Program-made: the position numbers and the translations under genes | Assembly (NCBI GenBank): GCA_003427395.1 | Contig: BFEA01000278.1 | Location: 1,550,204 to 1,603,725, forward strand | Direction of reading: 5' to 3' | Length of the DNA stretch: 53,522 nucleotides | Source of the DNA: Chara braunii | Taxonomy: Eukaryota; Streptophyta; Charophyceae; Charales; Characeae | The notes under the pieces: model-generated | Told to the model about the DNA's origin: nothing | What the model saw: only the letters and a program-made list of their open reading frames with translations | The model's database searches: none | Shown here: positions 29,941 to 40,712 of the stretch, piece after piece | Position numbering within the stretch: the stretch's first letter is position 1 | Layout: each line of letters begins with the position of its first letter

Positions 29941-30741
29941 GCATGGGCATAGGCCCAGACATTGGATTATTTCGTACAGACTGTTTACAAGAGGTGGCAT
30001 GACCCTCAAGGGGCTCAGAAGGCCACCAACGCGATCAACATTTGTGCCAAAAAGTACAAGAATGTTCACGAAGTCACAAACGTTGTAGAACGTCTGATCT
30101 TAGTACCTTGTGTGCGCTTTGACCCTCAAGTACTCCTCATGGATTATTTGAGATGTCTTCCATCAGAAGTCAGGACGAAACTGGTCGATGAAGCCTACAT
30201 AGACCAACACAGCTTTGCTACATTCAGCAGGAAGGCCCTAGATATTGAGGCCAAGCTGGGATCCGCTCATCAGGTGTCCCATGATGGTAGGAAGCGACTC
30301 CCCAAGGACTGGAAGAAGAAGGGTCAGTTAATGTTCGTTGACCACGATGGTCAAACGACGGAGATTGACGATTTCCAAGACCTTGGGGAGGTGACAGAGC
30401 AGGATGGGGCAAGTGAGACTTCGGATGGGGGAGTCGTGGCGCCTATCAAAGAAAAGGCTGGGGGGACCGGGAAGAAGAAGGTAGTACGGTTCACAGGTCA
30501 GGGCGACTAAGGGACACCCGCATAGGTGAAAATTGATTTAGACTACGAGGTGTGGAGGGACCGAGTTGCCAGGGGCACATGTATGAACTGTGGCAACTAT
30601 GGTCACACGTCACGGACATGCCGAGGCAAAAAGGTCACAACGAAGGAAGCATCACCAATTGTGGTGGGCTTATCTTTGAGCCCTGGCAGTGCTTCTGCGA
30701 GCACTTCGCAAGGAAACTCCTCGGGCCAAGAGGAGTGTTAG
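29941..30741 (+). pseudogene. gag: gag of element B, C-terminal part after insertion C
   Basis: It continues the frame broken at 20270. It has a TAG a few codons in, then VQTVYKRWHDPQGAQKA, VVERLILVPCVRFDPQ and the FATFSRKALDIEAKLG block, all closely matched in D (39150-39738). TAA 30508 and TAG 30523 interrupt a linker; then DYEVWRDRVARGTCMNCGNY and the rest of an intact CX2CX4HX4C zinc knuckle (CMNCGNYGHTSRTC, about 30583-30624). It ends at TAG 30739-30741. Gag packages the element RNA. Confidence 0.87.
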
Positions 30742-31283
30742 CCGCTCTTACTCACGCTGATGTGGTTACGTTACCTTCCCCACTTCAGGCGTTGGCCAAG
30801 GCTAGTGACCCATACATCGCCCCACAGATACATTCAAACCCACCGACACTCTGTTCGAGAGTTGTGTCTAAGGCCGTAGAAGAGTTAGAGACTGAATGGT
30901 CAGGTAAGGACCCCAGGGACTCTTGGGTGATGATTTGTAGAGCTCCAAAGGGTGAACATTTCATGGTAGAGGTTGATGTAGGTGGCCGCAAGGTTGGCGC
31001 CTTCGCAGACATAGGCTCTACACGAAACTTCATCAGTCGTGCTTGTGTGGATAGACTGCGCTTAGGGGACTATGTGCAGGGGCTTAGCAGAACTGTAGCT
31101 TCTACGCTAGCCAACAAGCACCAAATGGTGGTAAAAGATTATGTCAAGGACGTAATCTGCACCTTCTCCTATGGAGGAGGGGAAGTGAGCCACAAGATCT
31201 CCTTCCTGGTTAGCGATGAACTGCCCTTTCATATGCTATTAGGGATGTACTACCTCGAGGTTTCTCGACCTCAGTTTGATTAA
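30742..31283 (+). pseudogene. Protease of element B, active site altered
   Basis: It is read in the next frame: HFMVEVDVGGRKVGAF, then Asp-Ile-Gly-Ser-Thr at 31008-31022, where retropepsins have Asp-Ser/Thr-Gly. The flap-side and C-terminal blocks follow (VSHKISFLVSDELPFHMLLG). D has the same fold with Asp-Thr-Cys, so both family members here lost the motif independently. The region 31284-31606 between protease and RT contains no long frame; short RT N-terminal pieces can be seen in it. Confidence 0.8.
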
Positions 31284-31606
31284 GATAAAAAGGTGTTGAT
31301 ACACAAGCTTCGAAACAGTAAGACCGTTAGGCTGCAAAAGTATAAAGCTAGCAGTCTAGTGGAAAACTATGGTTGCATGTGTCCCTCTTCTTTCTATAAC
31401 TACTATAAACAGAATCGCAAGGAGGGCATGTACTTAGTTTTGTCTTTGAGAAAAGGGAGACCGTTAAATCACCCCCAGAGATAGAATGAGTCGTCGCTCA
31501 GTATTCAGACCTTTTTTAGGAGTCCACATGCATGGTAGAAAGGAAGGTTGTCCATGCAATAGAGGTTGTCCCAGGTAGTAAGGTGCCTAGATGACGAATC
31601 TATAGG

Positions 31607-32860
31607 ATGTCTCCTGCGAAGTTAGATGAGCTCCGCCGCCAGCTCAAGGAGCTCACCGAGAAGGGATGGATTCGGCCTAGTACCTCCCCTTACGGCGCTC
31701 TAGTCCTATATGTACCGAAGAAGGGAGGTACCCTTAGGATGTGCATTGACTATAGGGGTCTCAATGGCGTCACTGTTAAAAACGCAGAGCCCCTACCCCG
31801 CATCGACGACCTATTGGATAGAGTGCAGGGATGCTGGTACTTTACTAAGATAGATCTAAAATCCGGATACCATCGAATTGCTATTAGACCTGAGGATCAA
31901 CACAAAACCGTATTTCAGACCAGGTATGGTCTAGACGAGTTTGCGGTGATGCCCTTTGGCCTATGCAATGCCCCTAGTACGTTCCAACACGCAATGAAAA
32001 TAATTTTTCATGATTACTTAGATAAGTTTATCGTCGTGTATCTCGACGATTCTTATCTTTAGTAAGACTGCAGAGGAGCACGCTGAGCACCTGAATACAG
32101 TGCTAGGTCTCCTAAGACAACACCAGTACAAGATTAACTTGGAGAAATGCGAGTTTGGTCGCACCAAGATCTTGTACCTGGGTCATGGGATTTCAACAAT
32201 TGGGTTGAGGCCGGAAGATGCAAAGGTGGCCAACATACGTGACTGACCTAGACCTTTAACTGTTACTGAGGTCAGATCGTTTTTGGGAATGACAGTCTAT
32301 TATCGTCCTTTCGTCAAAAACTATAGTACGGTAGCCTCCCCATTAAAAGATCTAACTCGACTTGACACCCCTTGGGAGTGGACTGAAGAGTGTGAGGCAA
32401 GCTTCAAGAAATTGAAGTATGCTCTAACACACTAAGAAGTTCTCAAGCTTCCAGATCCTGACAAGCCGTTTGTTGTGACCACAGACGCAAGCCAATATGG
32501 CATAGGCGCGGTCCTTGCGCAATAGGAGGGGCCAAAGTTGAGACCGGTCGAGTACATGGGTAAAAAGATGCCTTCTCAGAAGTTAGCTAAGTCCACATAT
32601 GAGAGAGAGCTCTACGCCCTGTACAGAGCGCTAGTTCATTGGAGACACTACCTCCTAGGAAGATTCTTCCATGCGAGGTCTGACCATGAGACTTTGCGTT
32701 GGATTAAGACACAGTGTGTACTATTTGACGCACTCAAAAGATGGATTCAAGTGATACACATGTATGACTATCAACTTGATCCTATCAAGGGTACGTATAA
32801 CAAAGTGGCTGATACACTACGCTCACTGAGTTCGACATTTCTGACGAACTCACTCGATCG
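31607..32860 (+). pseudogene. pol: RT and RNase H of element B
   Basis: RT motifs: [47 protein letters not shown] and VVYLDD (about 32036-32050). Directly after YLDD the frame is lost by a small indel; [13 protein letters not shown] continues in another phase, followed by the connection domain (FLGMTVYYRPFVKNY). Stops occur around 32244 (TGA), 32433 (TAA) and 32523 (TAG). RNase H shows VTTDASQYGIGAVLAQ, KSTYERELYALYRALVHW and RSDHETLRW. There is no insertion in RNase H, unlike A and C. Confidence 0.9.
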
Positions 32861-34358
32861 TTGGTGGAAGCCCATCAGGGAGATCCAGATATGTCAGAGA
32901 TCATCCGTAGATTCCAAGCAAAGGAGAAAAAGACTTTGGATGAATTTACGATGGTAGATGGCTTGCTGTTTCTCGAGAAGGCAGGGAATAAAATATTATG
33001 TGTTGCTAATAACGAGTCTATGCGTAATTTATTTTTAGGAGACTGTCATGATGTAACTGGTCATTTTGGCTATAGGAAGACATCAGCGAACTTAGTGCAG
33101 AGATTCTGGTGGCCCTCTATGATGGAAGATGTGAAACGCTGTTGAAACATGCCAAGTTTGTCAAAGGGACAAACGTAGGACTCAGGCACCGCTTGGGCTC
33201 ATTAAGCCCTTGCCGATTCCTGAAGGTCCTGGTCAGAGTGTGTCCATGGACTTCATGGATACTCTTGTGACCAGTAAGTCCGGCAAAAGGCACATCTTCG
33301 TAATAGCGGACCACTTTACTAAGTATGCAAGACTGATCGCTATGCCAGAAACTGCTATAACTGACTTTGTCATCAAACTATTCATAAACAACTGGGTAAG
33401 GGACTTCGGTCTACCTACATCTATCGTTAGTGATAGGGATGTAAGGTTCACGAGTGAACTATGATAGTGTACTGCTGAACAAATGGGCACAAAGCTTCAA
33501 ATGACGTCAGGGAATCACGCTGAGTCAAATGGCCAGGCAGAAAAGATGAACCGGGTTGTGCAGCACCTGCTTCGACATTATATAAAGCCAAGCCAAGATG
33601 ATTGGGATGAGAAGTTACCTCTCGTCGCCAGCCTGTTAAACAATGTTGTGCACAGTACCACTGGTATGATTCCCAACCAGCTACATCTTGGTTGGAAGCC
33701 CAGATCTGTGCTTGACTTTCTGCTACCAGGAAGACAACCCACGACAACACCTGGCAGCATAGAGTTTGCTGTTAAGTATGAACAAATGCTGCAATAGGCT
33801 ATTGAACATATTAGAAAATCTAAAAAAGCAATGATTGCATCTGAGAATAAACATAGACGGCCTCTTAACTTTCAGGTAGGCGAGAGAGTCTGGGTTAAGT
33901 CCGTTGAGCTTGGTCAGGAGTTAGGCATATCCTGCAAGCTAATGCCACAATACTTTGGGTCCTGGAAGATCTTAGACATTGTAGGAGATCAACCAGATGG
34001 TCCTTCGTATGTAATCCGCATCCCACCTCACTTGCGTACCTACCCTATGTTCCATGGCTCCAAGTTAGCACCTTTTGCTGCCACTGACCAGTTTCCCTCC
34101 AGAAGATCAATGCTGCCCCCAACCATGGATGGTGAAGTGGACGTGGACCAGATCGTTGAGCATCGAGTGATGACTGTTCCTCGACCATCAGGCAGAGGGT
34201 GCCCTCCTAAACCGAGCATGCAGTATCGTGTGAGCTTCAAACATCATCTGGATTCTAAGGAGGATCACTGGTTCACACGAGAAGAACTCATGAGAACAGC
34301 TCCTCAAGTGATAGCAGGCCACAAAATAGCACTCAAAGGAGAGATGCCTGCAGAATAA
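32861..34358 (+). pseudogene. pol: Integrase and degenerate chromo-like C-terminus of element B
   Basis: The zinc site is GDCHDVTGHFGYRK...CQVCQ across a 1-base shift near 33140. The catalytic residues are visible: SMDFMDTL, IVSDRDVRFTS (ending in TGA at about 33462) and HAESNGQAEKMNR. TAG follows at about 33795. The C-terminal part (KHRRPLNFQVGERVWVKS, then LRTYPMFHGSKLAPF) matches F. The end, DQIVEHRVM...DHWFTREELMRTAP, is a diverged chromodomain-like module with a Tyr-x-Val core and DxWFTxEEL helix start. Stop TAA 34356-34358. Confidence 0.9.
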
Positions 34359-34380
34359 AAGACTTCTAAGAGGACTCACG

Positions 34381-34398
34381 AAGTAAAGGAGGAGGGAA
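34381..34398 (+). promoter_or_regulatory. Polypurine tract of element B
   Basis: AAGTAAAGGAGGAGGGAA, all purine but one base, directly before the 3' LTR (TGCGAGG). It would prime plus-strand synthesis. Confidence 0.85.
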
Positions 34399-35067
34399 TG
34401 CGAGGATCAGGGTCCTCGATAGGCCTAAGGGGCCCTGTTTGCAGCATTGCCCGCCCGAAATGAAGGCAGAGGTGCCCGCCCTAAGTGAAGGCGGGCCTAA
34501 CATATCGCAAGAGGCCCTCGACTATCAATTTCATATTTGGGGTCCAGGCAGTTGCGACGCACCAGTTGGTTGAGAGAAACTCAGGTCGGGCAACAAAGAC
34601 ATTTCCACGGCCCTCCGAGCTTTTCCAAAGAATGCAGGCCCAGGGCGTGATTCACAGCCTCATACAGAGACAGTTGGGGGCCCAACCGAACGAGGCCCAA
34701 CAGCCCTGTAGTTGTTGTATACAGGCAGCCTCCTGGGGCCTTTCGGAAGCTTCTGGGCCCAGGCCAATGCAGCCAGGCTGCGCGAGCAGGCCAACTCTTT
34801 CCATAAAGGAAAGAGTTCGCCCCTGGCAACCTCATTCAGGCACTCGCATGCTAGCGGCAGCGCTGCTGGAGCAAGAGCTTGCGGCTGCTGGCTGGCGCTG
34901 AGAGGCGAGGTGCAGCACGTGAGGTCGTGCGGGGAAGAAGGGCGCTGCTGAGGGCAGCGCCATAGCCCAGCCACCATAGCTGGTGGGCTTGGTCTACAGT
35001 GAGGCGCAGGGGTGGTCTTCGGGTGTAAGAGAGGACATACGTGGGAGTAAAGACAGGGGATAGGTGA

Positions 35068-35109
<42 letters not shown>

Positions 35110-35456
35110 TGAGGGCACTTACCTTGTATTGGCGATGGTCTGCATGGGCGACATCTTCAAGTACTTCGGGTTGCTGCTGATGTCAACAGTTGCATTGTCA
35201 ATTAGTAGGTTGTCGTAGTTGTGTTAGGAGTAGGCTGGGCGCTGAGCGCCAAGTAGGAGAGTGAACTTCAAGGGATTGGACTCTTGTGTTGATGAGGAGA
35301 GAGTATGCTCTCCATGACATTGGTTTTCAGTACTATGAGTCTCCATTGGTGTATTATTGGTGCAATGCTGCTCTCTGGACACGGTGTGACTATCTGGCTT
35401 TCAATATGATGGTGTAATCTGGAATTGTCATCTCGCTGTTGCTTATTTTCCTTGCA
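34399..35456 (+). mobile_element. 3' LTR of element B
   Basis: 1,058 bp, starting TGCGAGGATC and ending CCTTGCA. It has a (GAT)n run of about 13 units (about 35070-35107) against about 6 in the 5' LTR. It keeps the hairpins of the 5' LTR but with paired changes at 34474-34496, 34793-34817 and 34915-34930. Confidence 0.93.
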
Positions 35457-35804
35457 TTTATTTGTAGATTCTCTGTTATGTAAGATACACATACATAAAT
35501 TTTCATGGAATTTGTCACAGGCAAAAAAAAATGAAAAATCGCCAAAGATGGAGGTGTTAAAAACGTGCACGCCCACTCAATAATTTCATTCTCGTTTGAT
35601 TTTTTTCTAATTTTCACTCGGCTACTAGAGTGGCCCGGGGCCACTTGCCGGGCCGGGCCAAAAAACATAAATAAATAAGAAAATAAAAATTATTTTTTAA
35701 CTTTATTTTTTATTTTACATTTGGCAAATATTTTCGATGTCAAGAAGAATAAACTGAACAACATTTGCCTCAACGTTACATGAACTTACATCCAAATTCT
35801 TTAC
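35457..35804 (+). repeat. Flanking repeat R, copy 2, and DNA up to element D
   Basis: It begins TTTA, then GTAGATTCTCTGTTATGTAAG, ATGAAAAATCGCCAAAGATGG, CCCACTCAATAATTT and ATTATTTTTTAACTTTA, matching copy 1 at 16781-16985. The last about 100 bp before the LTR of D are unassigned. No gene. Confidence 0.6.
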
Positions 35805-36729
35805 TGCGAGGCATAGGGCCTCGACATGCCCTACAGGGCCTATTTTTCACACCGTCGGCTGGCAGGCACGACTAAGGCCCTACGGGCCATTTTTGGGGTC
35901 ACCACGCAACAGAGGAAATTCAGGCCCTTGTGCAACGACAGTTGGTTGGAAGTGCCCAGACCCAGGCTGCCTTCCATTGCATGTAACTGAGGCAGGCCCT
36001 GGGCCGGATACACAAAGTGGACCGAACAAAGGCTGAGGGCAGTGGGGTGCTGGACCTGCTGGTCACCGACACAGGCCCTGGGCCTGTTACTTCGGACTGA
36101 GGCTCAACCTCGTGGGGCCTACCGGAAGCTTCTGGTACAGGGCCAAGTGCCTCCCGAAGGCACGCAGCAGCAGGCCACTTCGATAGAGGGAAGGGCCTGC
36201 CTCCACATTCAACATTCAGGCAGTGGCTGCTTTGTGCACAAGCGCTGCTGCGCTATCGCCTGCCAGGCTCACGCGCTCACGAGCGAGCTGGAAGGAGCAG
36301 GCAGCCATAGCCGAGCTGCGCTGCTGTATACTGAATGGGGCACATTGTGGTCCTTGGGTGCAAGTGGCATCTGTGAGTTGGGGAACGAGGTTGTGACTGA
36401 TACGAGAGACGTACCTGGTGCTTGAAGCGTGCGGCATTGGCTAAGATCGGCTCGTACCTCGGGGAACTGTCGACGTCATCGTCGGTATTGTAGAGTAGGC
36501 TAGATAGGATCTGCTATCTGTAGTCTGGGCGCTGAGCGATAAATAGGATATCAACACTGGTTCTTCGTTGATGACGATCATGAGACTATTCCAACATTGT
36601 CAATTATGAGTTTTTGATGTGTTCTTATTTGGTGGAACTGGTGATGCAATTCTGCTTTTGGTTCGAGGTCACGACTATCTGGTGTCATGTGTATGTTGCT
36701 GAAGTTCGCTATTGCTCATCTTCCTTGCA
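35805..36729 (+). mobile_element. 5' LTR of element D
   Basis: It starts TGCGAGGCATAGGGCCTCG, a terminal hairpin, and ends CCTTGCA, like B. The second half aligns with the B LTR (GGGCGCTGAGCG, CTATCTGG, TTCCTTGCA). The first half is diverged but also hairpin-rich, for example ACAGGCCC-T-GGGCCTGT and GTGCCT/AGGCAC. Confidence 0.85.
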
Positions 36730-36732
36730 ATT

Positions 36733-36743
36733 TGGTATCGGAG
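36733..36743 (+). promoter_or_regulatory. Primer-binding site of element D
   Basis: TGGTATCGGAG, three bases (ATT) after the LTR end, the same spacing as in B. Confidence 0.8.
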
Positions 36744-38018
36744 TTGTGGTTCAGTGCGCTAATCTAGCACTTATCTTCTGGCTAATGCGGTACGTGCACG
36801 CGGTGTGTGCGGTGAGCAACCGTGCCGTGGGACGTGGGTCGTGAGGAGGGCGAAGATAAGTGGCGACTCAGGAGGTGAGGGGTATCGCCAGGAAGGCTAA
36901 GTGGTGTAATGTGGGTTTAGGACATTGTGATGAGAACTATCCGATGTGCAATTGATGCTGAGGTGGAACGATGTGTAATGTTGTTTGTGTCGAAGCAATG
37001 ACTGGTCATCACAATCGGCGTCAGGTTATCTGGTGAGATTATCTCTGTGGTTGGGGGAAGCTATTTGAGGTACGTTGCTCTTAACCTTGTCTACCCTCTT
37101 CGACACTTCTTACTGTGAGGATGTGTGTTCCGTCTTAAGAGTCCTCTCATTGTGAGGAGTCGAGTGCGCTCAACCTTGAGAGTCGGCAATGTTCATGTGG
37201 AGCATCTGGGGGAAGATGGGCGGAGATTTCTAAAGGGCCCTGGACGAAGCACTAGGTCACGGTCACCATGCCAACCCACCAGGAGTAGAGCATGCATGCT
37301 TTGCTGCTTGTCCTTTGTTCGGCTCGCTGCGCTATTAGATGGGTTCTGAGGGGCAGACCAGCCCTATGTGGGAGACGAGGACCGGGCGTCTATAAATAAA
37401 CATCGGCAGGGGAAACGATTGGCTGTGATCGTCGTCCTATTTGCGACGTTAAATATTCCTGAGGACACTTGGGGGCGGTCTTTAAATAGCCTCTTGATCA
37501 ACCAATCGGTGTCAGGCTCTCGCTGCACGCGAGGATAAACAATGTGCTAGAGCTGGCTAGCTCAACAGGACTCGGGGCACAGGGGTGGGCTGATTGCACA
37601 CCTTTAAACACGCACTGCTCTCTGGATGGCTCACGGACGCTGACGTCAAGCAACATTCAAGAGGAACTGAGGGAGGGGTAGATTTCAGGTGATAAGTTCG
37701 GGAAAAATTCCATATTGTCCCAATCCACACAAATGATTCTATTTTTATGTTTTGATTAGTTAGATGTACAACTATTAACATCTGACAGATAACATATCAG
37801 AACTGTTTCCTGTTCATTGTGCATTCTGTTCGAGAATTAGTCAAACTAAAAATAGTTTTATTTGTAGGAATCTGAACTTACCTGTTGGACCCGAATGTAT
37901 AGTCTCTGACATAGCCGTTGATAATTTATTTTAGTTTATTAGAAATCGGTATGAACATGTCACAGCGGTAGGCATCGATTGAGTGTCCAAGTGCAGGTAC
38001 TGTACAGTGCTGCAGCTT
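36744..38018 (+). other. Long 5' leader of element D
   Basis: About 1.27 kb without a gene, sharing ordered blocks with the B leader (GCAATGACTGGTCATCA about 36995, CTGTGGTTGGGGG about 37050, TGTGATCGTCGTCCT about 37424, GCGACGTTAAA). Confidence 0.7.
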
Positions 38019-39979
38019 ATGAGTGACAGGGAGGTTCCACAACCGGATGACCGACTCTTGCGATTGGCTAGACGCCCGATTGCCCATTTGGCATTAGGAC
38101 CAGAGGGCGACAGATACTTGTTTTGCCAACAGAGAGAGAGGCAGCAGCAGCAGAGAAAAGATAGGGCCGCAGAGGCAAGCAGGGCATTCATAAGGGAGGC
38201 CACCAATAGTCATGGTCACTGCTGTGCAATAGACTTCTCAAGCTGGTAGTTCAGGATGTGTAGGGTCAGTGGTCGCGCAGACCTTGAGTCAATCCACTGG
38301 CGTTATGGCAAGCCAGCCATTAGTGATGGCTCCCGAGGAGGTCGCCATACAACGAGCTGCTGGTCGCGAGGCACAACTACAATAGGCTTTGGGTGAGATT
38401 AAGGCAGAGAAAGAGAGAATGATTAGAAGAAGAGCGAGGATGCAGCGGAGGCAAGCGGACATTAGTGACTTAGAGGAGATGGACCCAACAGAGATTGAGG
38501 ATGATGTGAGGACCATACAGTTGGTCTTGTTAAGTGTACAAGAGATGTAAGATCATCAGATGGAGATCTTACAGGACATCCAACAGAGTCTGGCTGTGTT
38601 AGTCAGGTGAATGCAGGCGGTACAATCACCGTCCGGGCCCAGTGCCTGGCCCGTTGTGCATCCTTCTCCTTTTGTCTCACCGGTGACTGGGGTTTTCCCA
38701 TATACAACTCCAACATCGGTCCAGTCCGTTTCCCTGAGTATGCTGTTAGCAGGAGGGTTCTCAGCAGGTCGTAGTTTGCAAGTTCCTGTGCAGACAATGT
38801 TCACCCAACCGCCGTCGCAGGTTGTCGTAAGCGGGCAGCCTGTTGTCTCGCAGCCTGCACAGCCGTAGGGTACACATCCCCAACAGGAGCCAGTGCAGCA
38901 GTCTGCACCACAGGGTCCACAACCTGGATTGGTGCAGGGACCGGGACAAAGTCAGTGGGTACCAAAGACGGCCATCGTCGCTCCGAAACCCTTTACAGGG
39001 GATAAGAGGGGCGAAGACCTTGACACTTGGTTGAGGGCAATGCCAGTCTATGTCAAGTGCAAATTTACCTTGCCACACGAGGAAGTGCTCGTGGCTGCAT
39101 CGTATCTAGAGGGTAGTGCAACAAGAGGGTTGAGTGGTTTAGTGTAGTTACAGGGATATGGTCATGACTTCCGCATTTGGGCAGCCCACCAGAAACCGGA
39201 GGACTTTCTCAAGATGGTGGAAGATAGGTGGCATGATCCTCAGGAGGTAAAAAAGGTCACTGATGCGATCCTGACGCTGCATACAAGGCAGTTTAAGTCA
39301 GTAAGGGAGGCCACTAACATAGTAGAGCGACTGATCTGTGTCCCCGGGGTGCGCTATGACCCCCAGGTATTACTCACCTCCTACTTGAGATGCTTTCCAA
39401 TGCCTCTCAGGAATCAATTGGCAGGTGAGGCCAACATCAATATACACAACTTTCCCTCGTTTAGCAAGAAGGCCCTAGACCTGGAGGCAAAGATAGAGCA
39501 TGGACAGACACTCACGATGGATGGTAGGAAAAAGTCACTGCCTCCCAACTGGAAGGCGAAGGGTCGCATTATGTTTGTCGATAACGATGGGTCAACCATC
39601 GAGTTAGATGACAACTTCCAGGAGGGAGTAGGTTCAGAGGCTGGCATCGTAGAGGCTTCAGGGGGTGGAGTAGTCCCTGCCGTAACACAAAAAGGCAAGA
39701 CGACCGGTAGGAGGTTCCCGGTCAAGGAGTCAAGTTGACCCCAATGCTCCTCCTTGGGAGAAAGTGGGTCTTAGTGAGGACGTGTGGAGAGACAGGTACA
39801 CCATGCAAACCTGTATTCATTGTGGTCAATATGGCGATAACCAATTCAAGTGCTGCAACAAGAAGGTGACCGAGAAGATCCCGCCTACGATGGGGCGGGC
39901 GTTGGGATCGTCCACTCTCGTTGGTAGCAATGTGGCTAGCACTTCTGGCACTGCTCCGGGAAACACGTCAGGCCAGTAG
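38019..39979 (+). pseudogene. gag: gag of element D
   Basis: It starts ATGAGTGACAGGGAGG at the same leader position as B. The N-terminal part is charged and Gln/Arg-rich (FCQQRERQQQQRKDRAAEA) and soon loses frame. A helical stretch (EIKAEKERMIRRRARMQRRQ) and a Gln/Pro/Val linker with several TAG stops follow. The capsid part has DTWLRAMPVYVKCKF and VAASYLEGSATRGLSGLV, TAG 39145-39147 (CAG in B), then EDRWHDPQEVKKVTDA to 39738. The zinc knuckle (about 39812-39853) reads CIHCGQYGDNQFKC: the His is Asp, so zinc binding is likely lost. Confidence 0.85.
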
Positions 39980-40008
39980 GAATAGTAGTTGTTCCTGCTA
40001 GGGTCGAG

Positions 40009-40512
40009 GTGGTGGACACACCCTCACCATCTCAAGAGATGGCCCAAGCTACTGACTCCATCTTCGTCCCGCAAACACGTTCAGACCCATCGACCCTCTG
40101 TTCGATGAATGTGTTCGAGTCCTTAGAGGAGCTAGAGGAGTGGTCTAGATCAGACCCGCTAGCTTCTTGGACGGCATTGGCCAAAGCCCCTAACGGTGAG
40201 ATGTTTGTCAGTGAGATAGTCATCGGCGACCACAAGGCCGGGGCCTATTATGACACTTGCTCGACTAGGAACTTCACCAATCGCGCGTGCGTTGAGAGGC
40301 TGCGCTTACTGGGGCAAGTGCAACGCCTGAGTCAACCTGTGGAGTCAACCTTTGCCGACAAACAGCGCATGGTAGTCAACGACTACCTCCAAGATGTTGA
40401 GTGTTGTTTCCCATACGCCGGAGGGGAATTGAGACATCGTGTCTCGTTCCTAGTGAGCGATGATCTCCCCATGGATATCCTGTTAGGTATGTACTACCTC
40501 TCTGTAGCATAA
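40009..40512 (+). pseudogene. Protease of element D, active site altered
   Basis: A 167-codon open frame homologous to the B protease. The active site reads Asp-Thr-Cys-Ser-Thr at 40252-40266; the expected Gly is Cys (TGC). Downstream blocks VVNDYLQDVECCF and RHRVSFLVSDDLPMDILLG are conserved. The stretch 40513-40712 between protease and RT has stops but aligns with B (about 31284-31480). Confidence 0.85.
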
Positions 40513-40712
40513 CCCATGTGTGACTAAGACCGAAAAGTGGGCAAACACACTTTGCCAGGTGGAGGGACCACCTGATTACGTAAGTTTAAGGCTAGTAATC
40601 TGATTGAGTCTTATGGGTGCATGTGTGTGGCCACATTCTATAATTACTATAAGCAAAATCAGGAGGAGGGTATGTATCTAGTTATGTCTCTGCAGCAGGC
40701 GAGCCGGTAAAA

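Larger units (their letters stand above)
16986..35456 (+). mobile_element. Ty3/gypsy element B, split by element C
   Basis: Complete LTR pair (16986-18014 and 34399-35456), primer-binding site at 18018, polypurine tract before the 3' LTR, and gag-pol in between. TTTA precedes the 5' LTR and follows the 3' LTR, a candidate 4-bp target duplication. Element C (9,665 bp plus a 5-bp duplication) sits inside gag, so B alone is about 8.8 kb. Gag and pol carry stops and frameshifts. Its nearest relative in the window is D. Confidence 0.92.
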
